From NCBI GenBank assembly GCA_945613045.1, contig CALZAG010000003.1, positions 1 through 26,463 on the forward strand: a stretch of DNA of 26,463 nt, given 5' to 3'. Below, piece by piece: positions 6,970 through 14,842 of the stretch (its first letter is position 1; the number at the start of each line of letters is the position of its first letter). A program made the translations under genes and the position numbers. The DNA comes from an uncultured Clostridia bacterium (GTDB lineage: Bacteria; Bacillota; Clostridia; Oscillospirales; Oscillospiraceae). The notes beneath the pieces were generated by a model. The model saw nothing but the letters and a program-made list of their open reading frames with translations. It had not been told where the DNA came from and did no database searches.

Positions 6970-8577
6970 TCAGTTCATATGCAGCAGCTTTGCTATCTTA
7001 TCTCCCTTGGGAATGAGCTTCATATCATCGGCAGTGATGGCGCGAAGCTTTATCACGGCGACGGCATAGACTATCACGGCCGCGGCGATGGCGACGCACA
7101 TATCAAGCGTCATGGTAAGCCTTCCGTCGGGCGCAATGAGCCGGCTGCACAGGAAGAACACGCCGTAAGCAACGACGCCCATGATGGCGCTGGGCAGAGC
7201 CGGCCTGAGGAAAACGTTCTTCACGGAAATGCCCTTTTCAAAGCTGCGGCTGATGAAAATCAGGTTCATCACGCACATGGTGATATAGCAGCAGAGAGTT
7301 CCTATTGGGGCGCCGTAGATGTTGACCGAGGGTATGGCGATGATAAACCAGTTGACCGTGACCTTGACAAGGCCGCCCGCGATAATGGAATAGAGCGTAA
7401 GCTTTTCTCTGCCCGAGGCCTGAAGCACGGCAGTGCTCATCAGCGAGAAGCACACGAACACCGAGGCTACGCCCAGAATGCACAGCAGCAGCACGCCGGC
7501 CTCGTGGGCCGAGGGATATACGACGTTCATGATGGGCCTGCACAGCACCGCCAGTCCCACGCCCATGGGCAGGGCGATCGCCATCGAGATGCGCAGGGAG
7601 TCCTCGGATATTTTACCCGCCTCAGCCTTGTTTTTAAGCGCGAGCTTGGCAGATATCGCGGGAACTATTGATATCGTCAGGGGCGTGATGAACGCCGCAG
7701 GGAGATTAAACAGAGTCTGAGCCTTGCCGTAAACGCCGTACAGGGTGTTGGCGTGCTTATAGCTGAAGCCCACCGCATCCTGAAGGCGGGACATACAAAG
7801 GCCCGCGTCAAGAAGGTTTATAAGCGACAGCACCACCGAGCCCAGCGCGATGGGGATGCCGATGCGCAGGAGGTTTTTCAGTATCGTGCCGGTGCTCTCG
7901 GGAACATCGGGCTCGGCTATCGTGTCGAAGCGGTAGTTGCGCATCTTGTACACGATCATGTATATGAGCGCTACAAGCGAGCCTACGGTCACACCCAGTA
8001 TTGCGCCAGCGACGGAGACGGTCTGGTCATAGCCGGCCTTAATGAGATATCCGGCGAGGGCAAGACCCACCGCGACCTTGGCAAGCACCTCGAGCACCTG
8101 GCTGACGGTGGTGGGCTTCATATTCTCATAGCCCTGGGTCAGGCCTCTGTAGGTCGCCGCAAGGCAGCACAGGAGCACTGCGGGAGACAGCACCCGGATG
8201 CTCAGCGCCGTATCGGGGCTGTGGATGAGCGTATCGGCCAGCCACTCGGGGAAAATAAACATCACCGATGAGCAGATAACGCCCAGCACGAAGAACGTCC
8301 ACCAGGCGACGGTATATGTGCGCCGCGCCTGCATCTGCAGTCCTCTCGTCTGAGCGTCGCTTATCATGCGCGAGAGCGCCACCGGGAAGCCAGCCGTTGC
8401 CAGTGTGAGAAACACGCTGTACACATAATAAGCCTGCAGGAACAGGCCGTAGCCGTCGTCGCCCAGCATATTGCCCAGCGGGATCTTGTACAGAGCGCCG
8501 AGGATCTTCATTATAATAACGCCGGCGGTCATTATTGCCGCGCCGTGCAGATAGTTCTGTTCTTTCGCCTTTGCCAC
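6970..8577 (-). CDS. Polysaccharide/lipid flippase of the MOP superfamily (SpoVB/YabM-like)
   Basis: This is a 535-aa integral membrane protein with about 14 hydrophobic segments, of the oligosaccharidyl-lipid flippase type related to SpoVB, YabM and MurJ. Members move undecaprenyl-linked wall precursors or polysaccharide units across the membrane. The N-terminus (GAAIMTAGVIIMKILGALYKIPLGNMLGDDGYGLF) is typical of the SpoVB/YabM branch, and the region around GVYGKAQTLFNLPAAF also fits. The start is a GTG at 8577, with TTGGAGG 7 bases upstream. YabM sits near yabO in Bacillus, so the order flippase-hup-rqcP agrees with this assignment. Whether it serves peptidoglycan or spore cortex synthesis cannot be decided. 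Confidence 0.85.
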   Translation of the reverse strand: MAKAKEQNYLHGAAIMTAGVIIMKILGALYKIPLGNMLGDDGYGLFLQAYYVYSVFLTLATAGFPVALSRMISDAQTRGLQMQARRTYTVAWWTFFVLGVICSSVMFIFPEWLADTLIHSPDTALSIRVLSPAVLLCCLAATYRGLTQGYENMKPTTVSQVLEVLAKVAVGLALAGYLIKAGYDQTVSVAGAILGVTVGSLVALIYMIVYKMRNYRFDTIAEPDVPESTGTILKNLLRIGIPIALGSVVLSLINLLDAGLCMSRLQDAVGFSYKHANTLYGVYGKAQTLFNLPAAFITPLTISIVPAISAKLALKNKAEAGKISEDSLRISMAIALPMGVGLAVLCRPIMNVVYPSAHEAGVLLLCILGVASVFVCFSLMSTAVLQASGREKLTLYSIIAGGLVKVTVNWFIIAIPSVNIYGAPIGTLCCYITMCVMNLIFISRSFEKGISVKNVFLRPALPSAIMGVVAYGVFFLCSRLIAPDGRLTMTLDMCVAIAAAVIVYAVAVIKLRAITADDMKLIPKGDKIAKLLHMN

Positions 8578-8642
8578 GGGATGCCTCCAATCACAGGTGC
8601 ACGGGGCCGTCCGCTTACCCGATGCTTAAATCACCTGAGAAA

Positions 8643-8669
8643 TATATACCATTGAGCGCAATAAATCAA
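8643..8669 (-). promoter_or_regulatory. Possible promoter of the flippase gene
   Basis: On the minus strand TTGATT (8664-8669) is 15 bases from TATATA (8643-8648), which carries a TGG extension. The -35 box overlaps the foot of the preceding terminator stem. The spacing is short, so the call is tentative. Confidence 0.4.
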
Positions 8670-8694
8670 GGGAATTGTGTAAATTCCCTTGATT
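8658..8694 (-). terminator. Terminator of the metallo-beta-lactamase-fold gene
   Basis: A 13-bp stem, AATCAAGGGAATT (8664-8676) with AATTCCCTTGATT (8682-8694), has a 5-base loop. It is AT-rich, with TTTATT following on the minus strand, so it is a moderate terminator. Confidence 0.75.
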
Positions 8695-8719
8695 ATTGGC
8701 ATATATAGGGTTCAACCGA

Positions 8720-9346
8720 TTACTTTGCGAATTTAAGCACCGCCACCTGTGTGGGGGTCTGCTTTGTTATATCTATAGTATCGGTATCGTAAAACCGGAC
8801 TACGGAAAGCGGCATATACTGGTCGGTGAAGGCCTCGACCCGCTCGAGCCTGCGATTGCCGCAGCCGTCATGGGCGTAGTGCATAGGTATGACGACGTTG
8901 GCGAAAAGCTCGTCGGCGAGCGGCTTAGTCTTATCGCTGGGCATGGCGCGGAAGCCGCCGGCGTTTATCATAAGCACGTCCGCCCCGAAAAGCTCTGCCT
9001 TTTCATTATCGGTGAGTATGCAGCCGAAATCGCCCATATGCACCAGCTTGTAGCCGTCCCAGTCCAAAATATGTATCCTGTTCGGGCCCCTCAGCTTTCC
9101 CCAGCTCGTGTCATGGAAGGTGTCGATGACCGACAGCTCATAGGGGCAGGGCTTGCCCGCGCCCGTGAGCCTTACCGCCGAGCGGTTGTTGTGTCCGTGG
9201 TGTTCATGGCTGCACAGAACGGCGTCCGCCTCAAGGTGCAGCTCGGGATAGCCTGACAGCTCGCGGGTCTCATAGGGGTCTATAACAACGCTGTAGCCTG
9301 AATGTGTTATCTTAAAGCAGGAGTGTCCCAGCCATTTGATTTCCAT
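8720..9346 (-). CDS. Metallo-beta-lactamase-fold hydrolase with altered metal motif
   Basis: This 208-aa cytosolic protein resembles the UPF0173/UlaG-like group of metal-dependent hydrolases. It opens MEIKWLGHSCFKI and has VVIDPY, as these proteins usually do. Putative metal ligands are His47, His49 and His52 (SHEHHGHNN), His78 (TFHDT), Asp106 (HMGD) and His156 (PMHY). The standard motif is HxHxDH, but residue 51 is Gly (codon GGA) where Asp is expected, so the second metal site may be changed. I start at the ATG at 9346, since GGAG lies 7 bases before it. An ATG six codons upstream lacks a ribosome binding site. The substrate is unknown. A terminator separates it from each neighbour. Confidence 0.8.
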   Translation of the reverse strand: MEIKWLGHSCFKITHSGYSVVIDPYETRELSGYPELHLEADAVLCSHEHHGHNNRSAVRLTGAGKPCPYELSVIDTFHDTSWGKLRGPNRIHILDWDGYKLVHMGDFGCILTDNEKAELFGADVLMINAGGFRAMPSDKTKPLADELFANVVIPMHYAHDGCGNRRLERVEAFTDQYMPLSVVRFYDTDTIDITKQTPTQVAVLKFAK

Positions 9347-9435
9347 AGTATTTCTCCGTTTCATTTATCGATACCGATATGGTCGCGTATATTTTAACGC
9401 ATCGGAAAGAGATATTCTGTGTCAAATTCTACAAA

Positions 9436-9470
9436 TGTCAAAAAGGAAGAGCGCGGCTCTTCCTTTTTAA
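9436..9470 (-). terminator. Intrinsic terminator of murC
   Basis: AAAAAGGAAGAGC (9440-9452) pairs with GCTCTTCCTTTTT (9456-9468) around a 3-base loop. The minus-strand transcript ends in CTTTTT-GACA. It is symmetric enough to act in both directions. Confidence 0.9.
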
Positions 9471-9476
9471 GCAGTA

Positions 9477-10859
9477 TCAGATCTCGTAGTCGTCCTCGAG
9501 CAGGTGCTCGCCGATCTTGTAGACGTTGCCCGCGCCCACCGTCAGTATAAGGTCGCCGGGCTCGGCTGTTTTTCTCAGATCCTCCTCGATCTCCTCAAAG
9601 GTCTTGAAGAACCTTGCGCCCTCGATCTTCTCGGCCAGGTCTGCCGAGGATATGCCGAGAATATTCTTTTCACGGGCGGCGAATATCTCCGCTAAATACA
9701 CTATGTCGGCTCTCCTGAGCTGACGAACAAAGTCGTGGAACAGCGCCATGGTGCGGGTATAGGTGTGGGGCTGGAACACGACGATGGTGCGCTTATAGCC
9801 CAGCGACTCGACCGCGTCCAGCAGGGCTCTGACCTCTCCGGGATGGTGCGCATAGTCGTCGTAAACGTCGGCTCCGTTATACTTGCCCTTGAATTCAAAG
9901 CGTCTGCCCGCTCCCGAAAAACCGGCAAGGCCGTATTTGATGGCGGTGGGCTTTATGCCGAGGCATATGCTGGCCGCAGCCGCCGCAAGAGCGTTTTTCA
10001 GATTGTGCTCGCCGGGAACATGGATGCTTACGGTCTCAAGGAACTTACCCTTATACATGATGTCAAATTTTGTGAGCGAGCCGAGACGTATAACGTTTTT
10101 GGCATAGACGTCTGCCTTATTTGAAAGGCCGAAGGTAACGATGTTCCTGTCGAGCCCTTTCAGAGCGTCCATCGTGTTCTCGTCGTCATAGTTTGCCACA
10201 ACATAGCCGTCCGCGGGAACGTGGCTTGCAAATTCGCGGAAGCTCTGCTTTATCTCCTCTATGCCGGAGAAGAAGTCGAGGTGATCTGCCTCGATGTTGA
10301 GTATCACCGCGACCGTGGGGTAAAACGCATGGAAGGAATTATAGTACTCGCAGGACTCCATGACTATGGTATCGCCCGCGCCTACCCTGTGCCCGGCCTT
10401 TAAAAGGGGCAGGGTCCCGCCTATCATGACAGTGGGGTCCTTCTCGGCTGCCATGAGTATGTGCGTGCACATTGAGGTCGTGGTGGTTTTGCCGTGGGTG
10501 CCGGAGATGCACAGGGCGTTTTTATAGCCCCGCATTATCGCCCCCCATGCCTGAGTGCGCTCAAAAACCGGAATACCCAGCTCGTGGGCGCGGATTATCT
10601 CGGGATTATCGTCATGGGCAGCCGCGGTGCGCACGATAAACTCCGTGCCGGGCGCGATGTTTTCCGCATCGTGGCCGATATATATGTTTATGCCCTTTTC
10701 CCTCAGGTGCGAGGTGCGCTCGCTTTCGGCGATATCGGAGCCGCTTATTATGAGCCCCGCGTCCTTCAGGACCTCCGCCAGAGGCGACATGGACACGCCG
10801 CCGATACCGATAAGGTGTCCCTTTCTGCCCTTGGATAAAAACTCGCTGAAATCCGACAT
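9477..10859 (-). CDS. murC: UDP-N-acetylmuramate--L-alanine ligase
   Basis: This cytosolic ATP-dependent ligase adds L-alanine to UDP-N-acetylmuramic acid, the first step of the peptidoglycan stem peptide. The 460-aa protein has the three Mur ligase domains. A Rossmann domain begins with LIGIGGVSMS (residues 16-25), then comes the ATP loop GTHGKTTTT (120-128) in the central domain. NIEADHLDFF follows, and DDYAHHPGEVRALL lies in the C-terminal domain. I start at the ATG at 10859, which gives MSDFSEFLSKG and has TTGGAG 5 bases upstream. An in-frame ATG 12 codons earlier has no such site. It stands alone, away from the dcw cluster, divergent from cca. Low-GC Gram-positives often have murC outside dcw. 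Confidence 0.96.
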   Translation of the reverse strand: MSDFSEFLSKGRKGHLIGIGGVSMSPLAEVLKDAGLIISGSDIAESERTSHLREKGINIYIGHDAENIAPGTEFIVRTAAAHDDNPEIIRAHELGIPVFERTQAWGAIMRGYKNALCISGTHGKTTTTSMCTHILMAAEKDPTVMIGGTLPLLKAGHRVGAGDTIVMESCEYYNSFHAFYPTVAVILNIEADHLDFFSGIEEIKQSFREFASHVPADGYVVANYDDENTMDALKGLDRNIVTFGLSNKADVYAKNVIRLGSLTKFDIMYKGKFLETVSIHVPGEHNLKNALAAAAASICLGIKPTAIKYGLAGFSGAGRRFEFKGKYNGADVYDDYAHHPGEVRALLDAVESLGYKRTIVVFQPHTYTRTMALFHDFVRQLRRADIVYLAEIFAAREKNILGISSADLAEKIEGARFFKTFEEIEEDLRKTAEPGDLILTVGAGNVYKIGEHLLEDDYEI

Positions 10860-10922
10860 ATTAACTCCAATCGGCACATCCGTGCCTAATTTCATGCTTT
10901 ATGATCTGTTTACAAAATTATG

Positions 10923-10954
10923 TTGATGTTGCTTTTCGTAAATGATATTATAAT
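10923..10954 (+). promoter_or_regulatory. Probable promoter of the cca operon
   Basis: A consensus TATAAT (10949-10954) lies in an AT-rich divergent spacer. The nearest good -35 box is TTGATG (10923-10928), but the 20-base gap is long. The gap could be met by a poorer -35 at 10926. I see no clear minus-strand pair for murC in this spacer. Confidence 0.45.
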
Positions 10955-11011
10955 ACTGTTAGTTGAACATTACAAGAATTAAAATTCTCTTGCTTTTAAG
11001 GTATATTTCAG

Positions 11012-12205
11012 ATGGCTCAGATCAATCCCCCGAAATACGTCAGGCAGATACTCTTTGGCCTTCAGGCCAGAGGGCACCTTGCATACCTTGTCGGCGGCTG
11101 TGTTCGTGACGTGCTGATGGATATAAGGCCCCATGACTGGGATATATGCACCAGCGCCCTGCCGGAGGAAGTCCTCGAGCTTTTCCCCGGTTCAAAGCCC
11201 ACAGGTCTCAAACACGGTACCGTCACCGTTATCATAGGAAGTCGTTCGGCCGAGGTCACTACCTTCCGAACCGAGGGCGATTACCGCGACCACCGCAGAC
11301 CCGATTCCGTCACCTTTGTTTCCGACCTTATCACGGATCTGAGTCGGAGGGATTTCACCATGAACGCCATCGCGCTTTCCGCAGACGGCATGATATCAGA
11401 TCCTTACGACGGAGTCAAGGACATTCAAAACCGTATCATACGCTGCGTGGGCGAGCCGAAGCTGCGCTTTACGGAGGACGCGCTGCGGATGTTCCGCGCC
11501 CTGCGCTTTTCCGCCCGTCTCGGCTTCACCATCGAATACGAGACCTGCGCCGCCATCGAGGCCTGCGCGCCCCTCGCCGCCGAGCTTGCTCCCGAGAGGG
11601 TCAGGGATGAGATAGAAAAGATCCTGCTCACCTCCCGTCCGGAGACAATGGGCGCCGCGATAAGCTTCGGGCTCATGAAAAGATACATACCCGGCTCGGG
11701 CTGGAAAACGCCGAACTTTTCCGACATCGCTTCCATGCCGCGCAAGGTCCTGCCGCGATGGGTCGCATTCAGTATCATGCTCCGGAAATACGGCTATATT
11801 CCCTCTGCGCGCGATTTTCTTGTCAGCCTGAGGCTCGACGGCCGCACCGTGCGCTGCTGCGCTGACGCGGAAATAATGCTGAGCGAAAATCCGCCGGAGG
11901 ATACGCTGGGCTGGAAAAGGCTCCTGAACCGCTATGGCGTGGACTCGGTGAGCTGCGCCGTGCAGGCCGGTGCCGTCATCCTCGGCGTTGACCGCGAAAA
12001 GGAGCTCAAGGCGGTGCTCAAAAGCGGTGAGTGCTTCTCGCTCAAGCACCTTGCCGTCACAGGCGACGATCTGCTGAGTCTGGGTCTTAAGGGGCCGGAG
12101 CTGGGCGAGATGCTCAAGTTCCTGCTCGACTATGTAATGGAATATCCCGACAACAACAAACGTGAGATCCTGCTGGAGCTTGCAAAATACTCGGAGGAAA
12201 GCTGA
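11012..12205 (+). CDS. cca: CCA tRNA nucleotidyltransferase (class II)
   Basis: This enzyme builds or repairs the 3' CCA end of tRNAs. The 397-aa protein begins with the class II nucleotidyltransferase head: LVGGCVRDVLM (26-36) and the metal-binding pair Asp42/Asp44 in HDWDICTS. Then come RRDFTMNAIAL, DPYDGVKDI and the nucleotide-recognition segment EDALRMFRALRFSARLGF. The C-terminal half is helical, and I see no HD-type phosphohydrolase motif. The ribosome binding site is weak (AAGG about 10 bases upstream). The stop codon overlaps the start of the next gene (TGATG), so cca heads a coupled three-gene operon. Confidence 0.93.
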   Translation: MAQINPPKYVRQILFGLQARGHLAYLVGGCVRDVLMDIRPHDWDICTSALPEEVLELFPGSKPTGLKHGTVTVIIGSRSAEVTTFRTEGDYRDHRRPDSVTFVSDLITDLSRRDFTMNAIALSADGMISDPYDGVKDIQNRIIRCVGEPKLRFTEDALRMFRALRFSARLGFTIEYETCAAIEACAPLAAELAPERVRDEIEKILLTSRPETMGAAISFGLMKRYIPGSGWKTPNFSDIASMPRKVLPRWVAFSIMLRKYGYIPSARDFLVSLRLDGRTVRCCADAEIMLSENPPEDTLGWKRLLNRYGVDSVSCAVQAGAVILGVDREKELKAVLKSGECFSLKHLAVTGDDLLSLGLKGPELGEMLKFLLDYVMEYPDNNKREILLELAKYSEES

Positions 12206-12777
12206 TGGCCCTTTCAATGGAAGAACTGAGCAGCCGCTGCCTTGACTGCCGCGCCTGCCCTCTGGGCGACACGCGCACAAAGCTTGTGTTCGGCGTGGGC
12301 AACGCCTCGGCCGACATCATGTTCATCGGCGAGGGTCCCGGCGAGCAGGAGGACCTGCAGGGCGTGCCCTTCGTCGGAAGAGCCGGAAAGCTCCTGGACG
12401 ATATGCTCAGCATGATAGACCTCGACCGCAGCAAGGTATACATCGCCAACATCGTAAAATGCCGCCCGCCGAAAAACCGCGACCCCCTGCCTGAAGAGAA
12501 GGACGCATGCTGGCCGTGGCTACGGGAGCAGACAGAGATCGTAGACCCCAAGATAATTATATGCTTAGGCCGCATTTCCGCCACCGCTCTTATAAGCGAG
12601 GACTTCCGCATAACGCGGCAGCACGGACAGTGGTTTGACATAGGAGGCCGGAGGTATATGGCAATTTACCATCCCTCGGCGCTGCTTCGGGATGTTAACA
12701 AACGCCCGGAGACCTTTGCGGACCTGCGGGAGATCCGCAGCGAAATACGAAGGCTGTGTCCCGAGGTGTACAGATGA
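12205..12777 (+). CDS. Uracil-DNA glycosylase, family 4 (iron-sulfur)
   Basis: This DNA repair enzyme removes uracil from DNA and starts base excision. The 190-aa protein carries the family 4 signature GEGPGEQEDLQGVPFVGRAG (42-61) and the later motif HPSALLRD. The [4Fe-4S] cluster ligands are present at Cys15 and Cys18 (CRACPL), Cys86 (VKCRPP) and Cys102 (DACWPW), with the spacing I recall for the Thermus enzyme. GGAGG at the end of cca provides the ribosome binding site. The gene overlaps cca by one base and the following GNAT gene by four, which implies translational coupling. Confidence 0.94.
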   Translation: MALSMEELSSRCLDCRACPLGDTRTKLVFGVGNASADIMFIGEGPGEQEDLQGVPFVGRAGKLLDDMLSMIDLDRSKVYIANIVKCRPPKNRDPLPEEKDACWPWLREQTEIVDPKIIICLGRISATALISEDFRITRQHGQWFDIGGRRYMAIYHPSALLRDVNKRPETFADLREIRSEIRRLCPEVYR

Positions 12778-13577
12778 TTTACGAGATTCATGAATACAAG
12801 GAGTCGGACGTTCCGTGGCTCAGGAGCCTGTGGCTTGAGGCCTTCGGAGATGAGCCGAGCCTTACGGACACTTTTTTCGAGCTGCTGCCATCAATGGGTG
12901 TCGGGCTCGTCGCTGAGTTTTACGGCGAGCTGTTCGGCGCGGCATATGTTCTGTACACGGAGCTGCACAGCCCCGGCAGACCGCCGAAAAAGGTCGCCTA
13001 CATCTACGGCGTCGCGGTGGATAAGCAGGCGCAGGGTCAGGGCATAGGCGCGGAGCTTGTGCGGGCCTGCATGAGGTACGCCCGTATGCATGGCGCCGAT
13101 ATCTGCTGTACTCTGCCCGCGGAGCCCTCGCTGTACGGCTGGTATGCCAAAAGCTGCGGACTCGTTCCCGTAAGCTTCTGCGCCCTTGAGGAGATCCCGC
13201 CGTCTGACGGCGGCGCTGAAATACAGGAGCTCTACGCCGATGAATACAGCTACCGCAGGATAGACCTGCTCAAGGGGAAGCCGTACATCAGCCTGTATTA
13301 TGACTGGCTCCGCTTTCAGGAGGCCATTTTCAAGACCTACGGCGGCGGCTTTTACGCATATAAGGGCGGCATCGCCTGCGGCTATCTCGACGGCGATACG
13401 CTTATGATAAAGGAAGCACTGAACGACGCCCCCGAGTTCATCCCCGCACTTTGCAGAAAGCTGGGAGCAAAAAAGGCCGTTGTCCGACGCGCCCGCAGCG
13501 AGGGTCAGCCGTACATCGCAGCCTTTGAAGAAAACGCTTATCCACCCGACACCGAGTGGAATTTAAGCTTGGATTAA
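12774..13577 (+). CDS. GNAT family N-acetyltransferase with extra C-terminal domain
   Basis: This 267-aa protein is predicted to use acetyl-CoA. The N-terminal half is a GNAT domain. Motif A reads YIYGVAVDKQAQGQGIGAEL, with the CoA pyrophosphate loop Q87-GQGIG. LYGWYAKSCGL further on matches the usual motif B helix. About 120 residues follow after the GNAT core (from about residue 145), rich in Tyr and Gly, and may form a second GNAT-like half. The ATG at 12774 overlaps the glycosylase stop (ATGA). A GTG farther upstream is less likely, because GAGGTG sits just before the ATG. The acceptor substrate cannot be inferred. Its place in the operon with cca and the glycosylase does not define a pathway. 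Confidence 0.85.
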   Translation: MIYEIHEYKESDVPWLRSLWLEAFGDEPSLTDTFFELLPSMGVGLVAEFYGELFGAAYVLYTELHSPGRPPKKVAYIYGVAVDKQAQGQGIGAELVRACMRYARMHGADICCTLPAEPSLYGWYAKSCGLVPVSFCALEEIPPSDGGAEIQELYADEYSYRRIDLLKGKPYISLYYDWLRFQEAIFKTYGGGFYAYKGGIACGYLDGDTLMIKEALNDAPEFIPALCRKLGAKKAVVRRARSEGQPYIAAFEENAYPPDTEWNLSLD

Positions 13578-13579
13578 GC

Positions 13580-13617
13580 AACGAAAAAGACATCGCCGAA
13601 GCGATGTCTTTTTCGTT
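13580..13617. terminator. Bidirectional terminator between the GNAT gene and galM
   Basis: A perfect 17-bp stem (13580-13596 with 13601-13617) has the stable loop CGAA. Both strands carry TTTTT within the stem foot. The galM stop codon (13616-13618) overlaps the right arm. Confidence 0.92.
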
Positions 13618-14584
13618 ATTTGACCGTAAATGAATAGACCGTGCGGCTGGTGAAAATCTCCCCCGCTTTGAGGACGCAGGAGGGAAAGTCCGGCCTGTTG
13701 GGGCTGTCTGGGAAAAACTGAGTTTCAAGGCACAGGCCCGAGTTTTTACCGTAGCGTGCCCCGTTCTTTCCTCTTCTCTCCCCCGTCGCGCCGCCGGCGT
13801 AAAACTGCACGGCGGGCATATCCGTCGCAGCGAGCATCACTCTGCCGCTTTCATTATCGCTGAGCATCGCGCAGAAACCGTTGTTGAGTACAAAGCAGTG
13901 GTCGTAAAAGCCGTTTTTGATCTCTCGGCTGTCGCGGAAGTCAAACTCCGTTCCCTCCACTGGGCATATCCCGCCCGTGGGTATGAGCTCGCCGTCTACG
14001 GGCAGATAGCAGTCGGCGTTTATGAGCAGTTCGTGGTTTAAAATATCTCCTTCGCCGCGGAGGTTGAAATAGCAGTGGTTTGTGAGGTTTATCACCGTGT
14101 CCCTGTCCGAGCTTGCGCCGTAGTAAATGAAAACATCGTTGTCCTCGGTAAGCTCATATGCTATGCGCACCGTTATATTTCCCGGGAAGCCGTCCCCTCC
14201 GTCGGGGTCGCGGATTTCAAAGATGACGCTGCTGCCCTCGGCGCTCACGGTATCAAAGCGGCGCTTGCTGAAGCCCGCTCCGCCGTGGAGCGTATTCTTC
14301 CCCTCGTTGGCGGTCAGCTTATATGTATTGCCGTCCAGCGAAAACTCGGCCCCCGCGATGCGGTTTGCGTATCTGCCCACGGCCGCTCCGAAATAGCCGT
14401 CGTTATCGAGATACTCCCCGGGTGTGTCATAGCCCAGCACGACGTCGCCCATGACTCCGTTTCGGTCGGGCACAACTATGCTCCGCACAGTTGCTCCCAG
14501 ATCCATCACCTCGAGCCTCGCGCCCTGAGAATTTTCTATCGTATAAAGATAGTATTCACCGAAACTGCTTCTTGTTATTGACAT
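13616..14584 (-). CDS. galM: Aldose 1-epimerase (galactose mutarotase)
   Basis: This enzyme interconverts the alpha and beta anomers of galactose and related sugars, feeding the Leloir pathway. The 322-aa protein has the family motifs GRYANRIAGA (70-79), NTLHGG with His100, NLTNHCYFNL with catalytic His170, and CLETQFFPDSPN with catalytic base Glu287. I start at the ATG at 14584, directly after GAGAGGTGG. A GTG three codons upstream lies inside that ribosome binding site. No other galactose gene is adjacent. The gene has its own promoter and a very short leader. Confidence 0.95.
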   Translation of the reverse strand: MSITRSSFGEYYLYTIENSQGARLEVMDLGATVRSIVVPDRNGVMGDVVLGYDTPGEYLDNDGYFGAAVGRYANRIAGAEFSLDGNTYKLTANEGKNTLHGGAGFSKRRFDTVSAEGSSVIFEIRDPDGGDGFPGNITVRIAYELTEDNDVFIYYGASSDRDTVINLTNHCYFNLRGEGDILNHELLINADCYLPVDGELIPTGGICPVEGTEFDFRDSREIKNGFYDHCFVLNNGFCAMLSDNESGRVMLAATDMPAVQFYAGGATGERRGKNGARYGKNSGLCLETQFFPDSPNRPDFPSCVLKAGEIFTSRTVYSFTVK

Positions 14585-14602
14585 TTTATCCACCTCTCAG
14601 GC

Positions 14603-14631
14603 AGTATACCTCAAAAAAAGCCGTCATGCAA
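14603..14631 (-). promoter_or_regulatory. Sigma-A type promoter of galM
   Basis: On the minus strand TTGCAT (14626-14631), exactly 17 bases, then TATACT (14603-14608). Transcription should start near 14596, only about 12 bases before the ATG. Confidence 0.75.
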
Positions 14632-14745
14632 AGGCCGGTTTTTACACCTGCCGGTAAAATTGCGTCAATTTTTGCGCAGTCTTAGTTAAAATATAATCAC
14701 TCGGCCTGAAAAATCATTGATAAATCAGCATTTTTTGAAAGATAC

Positions 14746-14788
14746 CGAAATTTCGTATGTTGACAAGCAGGAGCAATTGAATTAGAAT
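14746..14788 (+). promoter_or_regulatory. nfnAB promoter with upstream palindrome
   Basis: A consensus TTGACA (14760-14765), exactly 17 bases, then TAGAAT (14783-14788) makes this one of the best promoters in the window. A perfect 10-base palindrome, CGAAATTTCG (14746-14755), ends four bases before the -35 box, where an activator or repressor could bind. Confidence 0.8.
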
Positions 14789-14842
14789 GGGGGCTGTTAT
14801 GACGTGACAAATAAATTATTATAAATGTAAAGAGGTATTGAG

